From Omphalotus guepiniiformis (Eukaryota; Basidiomycota; Agaricomycetes; Agaricales; Omphalotaceae): a DNA stretch of 64,000 bases. The notes below the pieces were generated by a model, which saw only the letters and a program-made list of their open reading frames with translations, was not told where the DNA came from and made no database searches. Positions 23,066 to 34,271 of the stretch are shown here, piece after piece (position 1 is the stretch's first letter; each line of letters opens with the position of its first letter). Made by a program: the position numbers and the translations under genes. The DNA lies in NCBI GenBank assembly GCA_028554645.1, contig JAQOOI010000017.1, forward strand, positions 372,001-436,000. The letters are read 5' to 3'.

Positions 23066-23248
23066 GTCGCGCCAATTGTTCGAAGCATCCTCGCGAGGCG
23101 CCTACGACCAGTAGTTATATACTCTCCGACGTAGTATCCTTGGTCCATTCGACGTCTATGCAGGAGGGGTCGATGGTCAATGTCAAGTGGAGTGAAAGTG
23201 GTCGATAAAGAAGTGGTGAAGGGCGTCCTTCGCACACTAAGCGCCCAC
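23066..23248. promoter_or_regulatory. conserved upstream block (copy 2), upstream of F
   Basis: Contains CGCGCCAATTGTT, TCGCGAGGCG, TACGACC, GGTCAATGTCAAG and CGCACACTAAGCGCCCAC in the same order as at 18505-18700 and 25648-25840. It lies directly upstream of copy F. Confidence 0.5.
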
Positions 23249-23359
23249 GGCGCTCAAACTACTATTCGTGCAAATCTTTTCATTGAAATTAAACTGCGGA
23301 ATTTTACCAGCTACTTCAGGATACATATACACAAGGCAAATATTAATGCAAGGAAAACG

Positions 23360-23520
23360 CGAGAAAAATCCATTTCACCACCAATAAACCGATCTCACGC
23401 ATCCAGCAGAGCCTGCACCGCGTACCGGTACCTAACCTTTTCCCTTACTTCAAAAAGTTCAGAAGATCAGACTTCAGCTGCGCGTTCCTTTGGCGCGCAG
23501 TAGATCAGCGGCCTACAAAC
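23360..23520 (-). pseudogene. relic of the coronin 3' end
   Basis: Blocks such as GATCAGACTTCAGCTGCGCGTT and CAGCGGCCT match the last coiled-coil exon of coronin (26110-26245), but the intervening sequence is deleted and rearranged. Together with the adjacent conserved block this shows that the duplicated unit once spanned the coronin 3' end, the spacer and a surface gene. Confidence 0.5.
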
Positions 23521-23668
23521 AAAGAGGATGAGAAGTTGAATGATTGAACAATCTACAAAGAAAACTTACCTCTTCGTTGAAGGGTTTGAATACACATCCA
23601 CCCAGATGTATCTAGAATACCACTCTTCCCAAACCAGCTTCAATACCCTAGAAACCCACCAAGTCTCC

Positions 23669-25277
23669 CTAGACCTCTCTCAACGTCAGCGACGATCCAC
23701 CCCCACTAAAACTAAAATAATCAGGAGGAGGACGTTCATCCGTCAGCCCTCTCGCCCAGTCCGAATTAACCCGTGCTTCCAATACTCTCATCCTCTCAAT
23801 TAACTCTCCCAACATCTCCCGCACAGAACTGTCTTCCGCAAGAACAAGCGCGAGCATCTGTTGTCGTAATTGACCTGCCTCTGCCCGAAGTTGGACTTGC
23901 CGTTCGGTGAGAGCTAACGATTGAGCTGAAGGAGCGCGGGATCCGATGGTACTAATAGTCTGCGAAGACCGACTTGTCTCGACCTGCGGCGGGAAGGTAA
24001 TACCATCTATCGACGGCGCATGCTGCTGCTCCGCACTAATATCAGATTGGAGGTCGTCTGGATTTACGAGATGACGGTCGTTTCTACCCAAACGTTGTGA
24101 CTCCACATCCTTGCTCTGTTGTCCTGCACGACGTCGACGCCAAAAACACGCCAGTGCTGCCTGCCGAGGCGGCTTATCCGACCGAGAGGTAAAAGCTCGG
24201 CTCTGTACCCCCATAGCTTGCTTAGCAGTCGTAGATATTCGACCACGTCTTCGATAGCGGATACACAAGACGATCCCAGCAACAAGGAACAGAAACCCAA
24301 TTATCCCAATGACGATACCGATGATCATTGCAGAACTTGGGTGAGATGATCCAGTGCCCGTTGGTGATGAATTCGAAGACGTTGTACCAGCGCTGCCGGT
24401 CCCTGAAACCGTCGAAGTCACCAACTTGGCGGCACTTGCGGTATTAGTCGTTCCCAATTTACTCGATCTTCACCCTTGACATTAATTTTGTGAGAAGACC
24501 GGACGGTAATGAGAGACATACGAAGGCGGGTCTTTGGTACTGCTGCTTGCCAGATCTTCGTTGCTATTGTGCCATAGGGGATTCATCACCGAACAGGACA
24601 AATAATTAATCTCAAAGAAACGCACTCATTTGGAATTGAAGGCGTTGGAACACTGTTTGACGTATGGAATTAGAAGGGGGTTCATCTCATAACTATCATG
24701 AGCGCTCACCTTGTAGGAGGACCACCAGTCGAAGTAGGATTAGTCACTACTGTCACTTCAGTAGTGAAAAACATTTGACCATTCCTACGCCAAACATCTC
24801 AGTTTTACATCGAATCTCAGGACTTGCTCATACACACCCAATATTCACAGCCAAGATCTGATACAGACTAAAAGTCGAGCAAACTCAGCACTACCCCAAT
24901 CCTGCGTATGAAGATAAAGAAATACCCACCCAGCACGATTAAAAGAAATAGGCGAAAACCCACTATCCCGATCAGACCCTGTTACTTGAACTACAAACGG
25001 CGTTGACGGGGCAGTCGGATCAGCCGCATCAGCAAGCTTGATCTTTTGAAAGAAAAACTGTGGATCTTCTTTATCTCTAGACCAAGCAATACCGAAAGTC
25101 TGGTGCGCGGGAGGGTTTGAAGGGAATGCGATGTTGAATGAAGAAACGCTGGCGACAAAACACACTGTAAAGTGTAAAGTGTAAAGAACATCATCAAGAG
25201 ACCTAAGTAGATGACTTTTGAAAGGATAGGGTATACGCACGAAGGGATACACTGCGGCGAATCACGAAAAGCATCAT
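23669..25277 (-). CDS. surface-protein family, copy D
   Basis: Exon 1 starts at 25277 (MMLFVIRRSVSL); the GTGCGT donor at CTTC joins an exon that completes the signal peptide (LCFVASVSS) and encodes the ectodomain core GIAWSRDKEDPQFFFQK. A short exon (about 24715-24775) carries FFTTEVTVVTNPTSTGG. The 3' exon encodes a Thr/Ser-rich stalk, a membrane helix (MIIGIVIGIIGFLFLVAGIV), RYRRRGR, and a cytoplasmic tail with the coiled coil and RPPPDYFSF (PPDY). The N-terminal half of the tail has a Cys-Phe-Trp-Arg patch near 24140. Next to coronin, with the conserved block at 25648-25840 about 370 bases upstream of the ATG. No break seen. Confidence 0.74.
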
Positions 25278-25647
25278 GGGCCCAAAGGCTACATGGGATC
25301 CTGGATGGAAAGAGCCTGGGTTTTATGCACGAAACAAATCAAAGTGTCGATATGGTGACAGCCCCAGTGATCTGCTGGGTTGGGTTTCGTATTGAACTCA
25401 CGAACGAACTCAAAAGAATCGCGGGAGTGTCTCTAAGCACTCATGATCATAAAGCCTATCAAGACATTTGCCTCAGGCTCTGTGAAAGATTCCATCAAGT
25501 GGTGGGTGCAACAACTTGTATTGTGATGGGTTTAATCCGTATCCTGTATCCTGATTCCTAAGAAGCACTGCAATATATCAGTTTTACGATTGTATAGGGT
25601 AAGATGAGAGATATATACCAGACCTTATTCTTATTAGTGAATTTCCA

Positions 25648-25840
25648 TCGGCAACATCATGTTTGAAGCATCGTCGCGAGGCGTGTACGACCTATACCAA
25701 TCTAGTCTTCGCTGTAAAAGGCGTCTTCTCCATTCGACGATCCGTTCTCCGAGAGGTCACTGGTCAATGTCAAGGTGAAGTGGTCGATACACAAGCCGCA
25801 AAATGTGCATTGGCGCTTCTTTCGCACACTAAGCACCCAC
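25648..25840. promoter_or_regulatory. conserved upstream block (copy 3), between D and coronin
   Basis: Third copy of the block, with CGGCAACATCA, GTCGCGAGGCG, CTCCATTCGACGAT, GGTCAATGTCAAGGTGAAG and CGCACACTAAGCACCCAC. It lies upstream of D and downstream of coronin, so it is either D's promoter or part of the coronin 3' flank. Confidence 0.5.
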
Positions 25841-26098
25841 AGTCGCTGAATATTCTTCTCGGCCCTCAAATCCTTCTCAACCAAAGATCAACGTGCAAAT
25901 CTGTTGTTTTTCCCCATCGAATTCAAAAGCGGTCATTATACCAACTCTTCAGGATATATATACGAACGAACACAAGCCAAACAACATGCAAACAAAACCA
26001 TCCATTTCCACCACGTAGTCCCCCAGTCTATTTCCCCCCAAATTCACATTTTCCCCCTCAACACAGACCAGCGACTCCACCCAACTAATCATCACGCA

Positions 26099-28308
26099 TC
26101 ACGCATCAAGCAACGCCTGCGCCGCCTTCCTCGCATTCGCCCTCTGCGCTTCAACCTGCAACTCCAAATTCCTAATCATCTCCCTCGCTTCCCGAAGATC
26201 AGATTTCAGCTGTGCGTTTTCTTGGCGTAACCCAGCGGCCTGAAAAGGGGGGGTGGGAGGGGAAAAGATGAGAATAATGCTTAAAAAGTCAACAACGGCG
26301 GCGTGTATAGGAAACCCAGCGGCCTCTTCGTTGTTATTATTGTTCGAGGACGACGACGGATTAACAAACTCGCTCTTCTTCTGAACAACAGGCGAAGTCG
26401 GTTCAGCCGTACTACTCGGCGCAGGCAAACTATAAGATTTAGTCACTGAAATAGGAGAAGGTACCGAAGCAGCAGCAGCAGCAGCAGCGGGTGCCGGAGC
26501 AAAAGCCGACGTCGTCGTCGATACTGAGGGTTGCACCGGAGGAGAAACAGCAACAGCAGGAGGTGGTGCAGACGAAGTAAACGTAACTCCATTCGAAAGA
26601 TCAACAAGCTTTCTCGCAGCAGTCTTTCCTCCAAAGAACTCTGCTGCAGAAAGTGAAGGTTCGAGTGAGGGTGCTGGGGGGTATATATCTGATTGGAATG
26701 AGTCGGCCTGCCGGTGGAGGGGGGTTTACATTTTATAGGTCAGTTAATGAATGAATGACTGTATTGCCACAAGGGAAGGAGGGGTACATACCCTTCGTGG
26801 AACAATGAAAGCGATAGGCTCGATGGTTGACCCAGCGACTTTGTACGCGCGAGCAATTTCACAATCTGAAACGTTTAGTGCGCGACGTGGGAGGAAACAC
26901 ATGCCACGCTGAGGGTCGGTGGATTTGTGTTCGGCAAGAGCGTATAGAGAATCAGACTCATACTCATAGTACCGGACATTACCGTCACTGTATAAAGACC
27001 ATTCAGAGCAGTACAGTTGAGATAAAACGATGTGCTTACCCCTTCCCAGCTGCCATAGTACAAATAGTCAGTGATACTGAAGTTTTCAATCGAGTCTGTA
27101 ATAGACAAACTCACCAAGGAATAAAAGATTATTGTCTGACCAGAACGGCATAATCACTCCAGCACTTTGATCTATAACAGTCGTCTTGATATTCTCTAAA
27201 CCACCTGTTCCCCAGATAGCCACCTGCCGATCAGACATCTTGCTAAACCCAGTAGTCGCAATTTTATCCATATCACCCAACCAGACCACCCTAGCGCCCT
27301 TTACACCTCCATGACCATCCGTAATCCGCACAGCCTCCCCGCCAGCACGAGGGTCGAAAAGCCTCAGCTTACGATCACGACACGTCGTCGCCAACAATGT
27401 TCCAGTCGAATTAAAAGCAATGCATTGAATAGCATCCCCATGACCCACGAGAACACTCCTGGGATCTTCCGTAGCAGCAAGGTCCCACAGTTTAACAGTA
27501 TGCTCTCCAGAAGCGCTCGCAACAACGTTTTTCGCCGTAGGATGGAACAACACTTGTCCGATCTTACGTGGGGATGCATCGATACGCCAGACTGGGTCAA
27601 AGTCTTTTGGTTCCCAGTGGTCACCTCCCCATCCTTCGAAAGTAGATGAATCGATCTTCCAAATCATAACTTTTCCATCTTCACCGCCGGATGCCACGAG
27701 AGAATCATCGTGGGGTGACCAGTCAGTGTCAAGAACGGGTGCGGTATGGCTTCGTGCGAGGGGTAAAGTGTCGGGAAGTTTGTGAGGGAATCCATTGATT
27801 GGGTGGAAAGGTGATGGTAGAGGTAAAACTGCAAAGGCTCCGCCTCCAGAAGCATTCCAGTTGATACTGATGTATTTCTAGAAATGATCAGTTCCGATAG
27901 TATTATCATCGAAGTAGTTGGGACTCACTCCAGAGGCAGAAATGACATTGGTATCCCACGCGCTGTTCGTTACTTTGACATTCTCGATGGTATATTCCTT
28001 CTTTGCAGGTTGACCGAAAACGTGGCTGGAGGAATCTCGCGTCAGAAAGATGCATTAAGTGTATGAGTTTGCCCCAGTCAGGATTGAAAGAGCAAAGATG
28101 GAGATGGCCTGTAAAGCAGTATCCCATGAATAAAGAACTTCTGAGACGAATCTCAGCACTCACATAGATAAATCCTAAAGTCATTTGCTATCCGGACTTT
28201 TTCACCCTCTTACAGCAATCCGATGTCGATGTCGCGACGACCGGTATGATTGTGCATCCATGAACAAAGAACTTACCGATACTTGGATGCTCTGACAAAA
28301 CGAGACAT
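26099..28308 (-). CDS. crn1: coronin, actin-binding WD-repeat protein
   Basis: Exon 1 (28277-28308) encodes MSRFVRASKYR; exon 2 (27929-28025) HVFGQPAKKEYTIEN..., then 27115-27877 with the WD40 beta-propeller (GHGDAIQCIAFNSTG, HTVKLWDL, DRQVAIWG), a 10-base microexon (27040-27049) that completes the LAGKGDGN motif, 26792-26987 (VRYYEYE, PRRALN) and a last exon from 26707. The C-terminus has a Pro/Ala/Ser-rich linker and a coiled coil (GLRQENAQLKSDLREAREM) for oligomerisation. Family members bind F-actin and regulate Arp2/3. The first intron (about 250 bases) is long for this genome. An in-frame 84-base segment at 26240-26323, bounded by 13-base direct repeats, may or may not be spliced. An inverted degenerate copy lies at 40300-41210. 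Confidence 0.93.
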
Positions 28309-29325
28309 AAAGGTCCTCCTTCTTCTTCAAGATGTCAAATCCAAGGGAAAATCAAGGGGAGGTAGAGGTTGAGGAACAAGAAATTTATGGGTAAGGGGTA
28401 AAGCAGTTCAAAGGGTCAACTATAGTAAGGTTAGGGTCTGTTGGTTTGGCGCTAAACCACCATTGCGACTCGGATGCTTCTCTCATTTTTGAAGAATATT
28501 TTCAAGTTTATCCCTAAATTGGAACGTGAATGAGGCTCATGCTCAGTGTCGTGGAAGTGAAAGAAGTGGGCTTAATGGGTCATAACCTAGCATTCCATGC
28601 AACTGATAATTATTTAAAATTCTTTACAGTCCTTGTCGCGCGTCTCTGTTTTTGGCATGGACCTGAATAAAACGAGGTGCTCCTGGTCAACGGGCCTGGG
28701 GCTGCGATTAATGCCGCGTCGACCGGCCCCAGAAGCGGTGTTTCTGTCTAGGGACCGTACCGTAATAAACTTCCTTCCTTCCTTCCTTCCTGGTTGTCCC
28801 ACTTTTCTTCAAACAATGGCGCTCGGAGTCCTCATTATCAGTTGACAGTACTGCACGCGCAGTCAATCGAGTCAGAACGAAATTCCCACTTTGTCATCGT
28901 GCGATTTTATCTGTCTTCCTCTGTGGGGTCCCAGGAACGATGATTGTATTTACCTGCTGTACATCGGGATACTTCCTGGAAGCCGGCGTTTCAGCACTTG
29001 GACCCGAGCCGGTCAATATACTACCTACCTACCTCTCCATTAGATGTTCATCATCCGACCACTACTGCGACGCGACACGACCGCGGCGCAGTCCTCACTG
29101 GTGAGGACCATGTCAGTCTTTTGAATAACTTATATCGAGTCATATACGACCGCAGTAAGGTGACTCTTATCTTCAATACCAATACACTTCGTTTCTTGCA
29201 CCACTGACAACAATCTATTCCAGAGAGTATTAAAGCAAGTTCCTCTTTGACTATGGCCAGCATCCCCACTCCGAACGTATCAGCTCTCATACACCCGATT
29301 CCTTCATACATTTTCGATATCAAAC
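28309..29325. other. intergenic, promoters of coronin and the first O-methyltransferase
   Basis: Contains a short (CTTC)n tract at about 28780-28797. From about 29090 to the ATG it aligns with the upstream region of the second O-methyltransferase (30450-30706), sharing GCAGTAAGGTGA-, TTGCACCACTGACAA- and CAGCATCCC-type blocks, so the two genes kept similar promoters. No gene seen. Confidence 0.5.
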
Positions 29326-30211
29326 ATGTCCGTGAAGGAAGCATACAACCGCCCCACTTCCATCGTCGATTGGACGCGTTCAGACGCATTTCACAACTCA
29401 TTCCTCATACCTCAAGATGAAGTCCTAGATGCTGCCGTCAAACACGCCGCCGATAACGGCCTACCTGTTGATATAGCTCTCAGTCCCGCTCAAGCGAAAT
29501 TCCTGGCTCTTCTCGTGAAATCCCTAGGCGCTAAACGTGTTCTTGAGCTTGGCACTCTAGGAGGGTAGGTTCCCTCGACCTTTGCGAAATTTTTACCTTT
29601 ACTCAATGACAGTCCTTGGTTGCGGTTGCAGTTACTCCGCTATCTGGATGGGTCGAGAGATCCCGGAAGACGGGGAGTTTATTACGCTCGAAATTGACGA
29701 GAAACATGCAAAGGTACGTGGGATACTTCACATACCTGGATCACCCTACTAACTATTAAAATCTCATACGCTCAGGTTGCCCAAGAAAACATAGCCAATG
29801 CCGGACTTTCTTCCAAATGTCGCGTTATTGTGGGTCCAGCATACGATACGATGATCAAGCTTCAAGCGGATCCTATTCCTTTCGACCTAATCTTCATTGA
29901 CGCTGATAAAGCCCAGAATGTCAAGTATCTAAAAGAAGCGAAACGTCTCGTGAAGAAAAACGGTGTCATCGTACGTGATTTTTTTTTTCGCTTTTTTTCA
30001 TTTGCGGAGAGTAGTAACGAGTTTGTTTTAGATCTTCGATAACATGGTTCGATATGGTCTCGTTAATGACTTGACCGACACGGGAGCCTGGAGTGTTGGT
30101 GTTAGAAAGCTTTTGGAGGTGTTGAAAGATGATAAGGAGGTTGAGGCGACTACGGTTGGGACTGTGGGTGAAAGGGGATGGGATGGGTTTTTGTACGCTG
30201 TGAAGTTGTGA
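29326..30211 (+). CDS. cation-dependent O-methyltransferase (caffeoyl-CoA/catechol type)
   Basis: Exons 29326-29564, 29632-29713, 29776-29970 and 30032-30211 join with canonical borders to 231 residues. The SAM-binding motif is RVLELGTLGGYSAIWMG followed by FITLEIDEKHA; the divalent-metal region has FDLIFIDADK and IIFDNMVRYG, giving the Asp and Asp-Asn ligands; the end is GWDGFLYAVKL. The length is usual for this family (about 220-240). Such enzymes transfer methyl from SAM to a catechol-like hydroxyl; the fungal substrate cannot be read from the sequence. It heads a tandem pair with 30707-31620. Cytosolic, no targeting signal. Confidence 0.92.
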
Positions 30212-30706
30212 TGAAGTTTTGTGCATTTTTGAACTGAACCTGTGTATGTACTATAAATGATTCTTGAACGATTGTCAAGTTAAAGCCCTTTGCAGTAAAG
30301 GAAGGAAGACCTTCATGTAAAATTGTTTGTGTCCTTGACTTTCGGTGGGACGAGACTCGGCATCTACTACCAGTCAGCTGCAGTTGCGGCTTCTCTTTCT
30401 CTCTCCATCCACTTTACTATTAGTGTGATTCAATGACATTCCTGCCGCAATGACGCAGCAGTGAGGACCCTCACGGTGGTTTTGTCGAGGCCGAGAGGCA
30501 ACGTACTCTCTCGTTGGGCTCTGAACGACGGCAGTACAGTAAGGTGATTCTTGTTGATAATATAACTTGCTTCTCAAGTTTGCACCACTGACAAGAATCT
30601 GCCCAAGGAGTAATATAAAAGCAGGCCCTCTTTCCCTATGGTCAGCATCCCTAAACATATCCTCGTTGGTTGCTCATATATCTGATTCTTTCTTTCTTGT
30701 CCAACC
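30212..30706 (+). promoter_or_regulatory. upstream region of the second O-methyltransferase
   Basis: A TATA-like AATATAAAAGCA lies at about 30612, some 95 bases before the ATG, and the region from 30450 on is homologous to that before the first gene. No other gene is present. Confidence 0.5.
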
Positions 30707-31620
30707 ATGTCTACTTTTATGAAAGCCTACCAAGCCCACACCTCAATCGTCGAATGGACGCGTTCAGACGCATTTCACAAATCATTCCTCATACCCGAGG
30801 ATAAAATATTGAATGCTGCAGTCAAACATGCCTCTGATAATGGGTTGCCTGTTGAGATTGCTCTTAGCCCCGCTCAAGCGAAGTTTATGGGTCTTCTCGT
30901 GAAATCGCTAGGCGCTAAACGTGTTCTTGAGCTTGGCACTTTGGGAGGATAAGTCAACACCTCGACCCTTTTTGTTTTTTGCTCTTGAATGTCTTGCAGA
31001 TACTCCGCTATCTGGATGGGTCGAGAAATCCCAGAAGATGGAGAATTCATTACACTCGAACTTGACGAGAAACATGCAAAGGTACAGTACATACCGTTCA
31101 TTGTTCCCTCTCGCCCTCTCTCTGAAAAAAAATTCAATCTCATGTATGTACTCAGATTGCCCGTGAAAACATAGCCAACGCCGGACTTACTTCCAAGTGT
31201 CGTATAATCGTCGGTCCAGCATACGATTCAATGATCAAACTTCCCGCGGATGTTCCCTTCGACTTGATCTTCATGGACGCAGACACAACCGATCTTGTCA
31301 AGTACTTCACTGAGGCGAAACGTCTCCTAAGGAAGAACGGTGTTATCGTACGTCATTCTTCAAGTTCCCCCCCCCTACAGTACCCTCAGGAGCGAGTGGA
31401 CTGTGGTATGTACTAACACCCGAGTGGGTTTTCTCTTCAGGTAATCGATAACGTTGTTCAATTCGGCTTGGTTTCTGATTTATCCACGACGGAATCTTGG
31501 AGTATTGGTGTTAGAGCCCTTTTGGAGGTGTTGAAGGATGATAAAGAGGTTGAGGCGACTACTATTGGTACTGTGGGTGAGAGGGGATGGGATGGGTTTT
31601 TGTATGCTGTGAAGTTGTGA
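30707..31620 (+). CDS. cation-dependent O-methyltransferase, tandem copy with a non-canonical first donor
   Basis: Exons 30707-30948, 31000-31081, 31156-31347 and 31441-31620 give 231 residues, closely similar to the upstream gene (VEWTRSDAFHKSFLIP, LELGTLGGYSAIWMGREIPE, GWDGFLYAVKL). At the end of exon 1 the first gene reads GGAGG|GTAGGT, but this copy reads GGAGG|ATAAGT. Without splicing there the frame meets TAA at once, so intron 1 would have to be AT-AG. In the metal-binding region the usual DADK is DADT (FDLIFMDADT), though the ligands Asp and Asp-Asn (VIDNVVQFG) remain. It may be a functional diverged enzyme using an unusual intron, or a gene just inactivated. Confidence 0.75.
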
Positions 31621-32253
31621 AGTTGTGATGTCGTTGTTTACTTGGATGAGGATTTGTGTATGTACAATAGTAGCTGCAACGCGATTGAAGAATATGATGT
31701 TTGTTTTTTTTTTTTTCTGTTGAGCTAGATACATAAAATCGGAATTTTGAGTCATCCAATCACTGCGCCTGCGGTGAGTTGTATTCGAGTAGCCGCCGGG
31801 CCGACAGGTACGCCCATAGCGCGGCTTCATCCTGAACCACTCAGTCCTAGTCAGTACTCAGTACTCAGGCCTAGGTACTGATGATCGTCCTCAAGCCCTA
31901 CTCTATCAACCCATACTCGTAATTTGCACTCGCAGGGCGAAAGCGACACCTAATCCCATCGAATACGAGCCTCAGATCATGATGCATCGGGGAGGTGAGG
32001 TGACATTGTAGTAACCTAGAGGCAAGCTGAGATGGTATGTTCGTCCACCCTATATCATTAATATTCATCAGAGGTGATGGTGAGATATTCCTATATAATA
32101 ACGAGGCAGTAGTTTCTTGGTGTCATCTGCACGTTCTATACGTTCAACCCCCTTGCTCCCCCCCCCGCGTTCAGAGGCTGGGCCTGAAAGTGGCTTCTCT
32201 AATTCCAACTTCGAATGATTTTATTATCGTCACGGTGGTGTAATAGTAATAGT
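31621..32253. other. intergenic, no gene
   Basis: 3' flank of the O-methyltransferase with a T tract (31707-31718) and the upstream region of the next gene. Nothing else recognisable. Confidence 0.5.
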
Positions 32254-34271
32254 ATGGCAAGACGTGGTTTAGTGACGGGGTTTTGGTGAGCAAAACGCAA
32301 AACATCTCTTCTTTTCTTTTTCGTTGGCAGTTTGCAGTTTGCAGTTTGTCGCTGACGATCTTTCTAACAAGTGTTATATACCTCGCTCTAAAAATCCAAC
32401 ATACGACTGCTATGCAGCTTTTCTTGCCCTCTCAGACTATCACGACAGTTGGAGCACTCTGTACAGTGGCATGGCAGCGCGAGAATGATCCCTCCGTCTT
32501 CGTTCTCGTTGAGAGTCTGGCATTCACCTCTTTTCCTAATGCACTCGCGACTATCACAGATGATTCTTCTGGAAGTCAATTGGGGGTTACTTTTTCTCTA
32601 TTAGGGTGAGGGTTCTATGTCTCATGCTAGACCTTTGACATTTAAAAAAACTGAATTTTGAATTTTATCACAACGGATATGACTGTTGGAGTATTTGCGT
32701 ACAGCTTCGTCGTAGACGAGAACGGGTAAGGGTGTTTTCTCGCTTTTATGTTTGAGCGATTTTACATGTAAGAAAGGTGTTTAGAAATTCAGCACTTGCT
32801 CAGGCGCCTTTTGCTGCTGCTACCAACGCTATGACTGTCACTCCGATATCTCCCGGCGGTGCACCACCACCAACTATTACAACGCCAACAACAACACCAA
32901 CAACAAGTGCCGCCGTCCCGGTGAGCACGACTACGCAAAGGTGTGTAATGGTTGAATTGCCCCGCAGTGCATTTTATTGATATGATCTTCTTATATTTTT
33001 ATCCTGGCAGCTCGTCAACGTCCCAGTCATCAGATGAGTCCCATGTCGCGAATACATCGAGTTCCTCAACATCACCAGAAACTCAAACCTCGTGAGTCCC
33101 AAGTTACCTACCTACATCAAGCGATGTAACGCCGGATGACCTATCTATTTCCTTGGGGCGTATTTTCAGTACTTCATCTTCTTCGACCGTAACGATACCA
33201 AACCGGCAAACACCATCTTCAGCGCCGCAAACATCATCACAAGATCCAGCATCACAAGCATCCTCTCAGGTTTCAACGTCAATCCCAGAATCTCCGTAGG
33301 TTACATATTAGTTTTGATCCCTTACCGAGTTTTTAACTGAGGTGACATTCCCTACAGGAGCGGGAGCGGGAGCACTACTATTTCTTCGACACCGTCAAGT
33401 CAAAATGGATCACAGTCGTAAGTCGTGAAAGCCTTGGTATCTTTTCATTCGGGCTAAATTCTTGCGCATTCACGAATACATAGTGCGAGCTCTCCGACAC
33501 CAACTTCTAGTCAGCCCTCGTAAGCTTTTATTCTTCAGCGAAATTTCGTAACACCCTGTTAATTCTTCACTACGCTACGACAGAAGTACAAGGTATTAGG
33601 GCTTTCAGCTATTCCCCGAGAAGGCTCAGCTCCTCATCTTTTCTTCCCTTCCCAGTGCAACGAAAAGCAAACTTTCCCCGAAAGCCATTGCGGGGATTGT
33701 AGTCGGTGGAATTGGCTTCCTCGCAATCATAGTGGCCTGCGTCGTATTCTTTCGACGTCGAAGAAAGAATCAAGCGAACCCCATACATATTATCACATCA
33801 TTCCGGTCTAATCCGCAGTACGTACCAGCCTATAATCTCAATCTCAAACACATCGACCCATCGAGCGTCATCACTGGCAGGAACTCCGCTCAGGGCCCGG
33901 GAAGTCGAACTGGATTATCAGCAAGTGGGGAAAGAGAAAGAGAGATGTTGGATCTTACTGGGGAGAGAGAGATGTTGGATCTGACAAGGACAGGGTCAGA
34001 ACCAGAACGAATTGTTGTTAATGTTTCTCGGTTTACTGGGAGACGGGATGGGTTTAATCAGTTACCCAATGCTGGTTCTTTACCGGAACCGGTTGGTTCG
34101 ATTCGAAGCCAAAGCAGTAAGAGGGATACAGTCCCTGTTCAGGGACCTGGATCTTCGGAGTCTTTGGAAAGAATGATTGATCATGAGGGGCCTTCGCGTG
34201 TTATGGATGTTCTTACGGAGCCGGAGCCACGGATGAGTGAGCTTTCCGATGAACCTCCTCCGTATTTTTGA
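32254..34271 (+). CDS. surface-protein family, divergent plus-strand member H
   Basis: Exon 1 (32254-32285) encodes MARRGLVTGF; only the third of three 7-base-spaced acceptors (exon 2 from 32345) gives CLSLTIFLTSVIYLALKI, a signal-peptide-like segment, followed by the ectodomain core LCTVAWQRENDPSVFVLVE. Several short Ser/Thr/Pro-rich exons (about 32790-33520) form the stalk. The last exon (about 33660-34271) has a membrane helix (IAGIVVGGIGFLAIIVACVV), FRRRRK, a Glu/Arg-rich tail with a duplicated EREMLDLTG, and ends SDEPPPYF, a canonical PPPY. The coiled coil of the array copies is not obvious here. Ectodomain, topology and tail motif place it in the same family. Exact stalk exons are uncertain. 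Confidence 0.62.

Noticed and set aside
26443..26634. Leu/Arg-rich 63-residue frame
   Set aside because: Out-of-frame reading of the Ala/Pro-rich linker of coronin.
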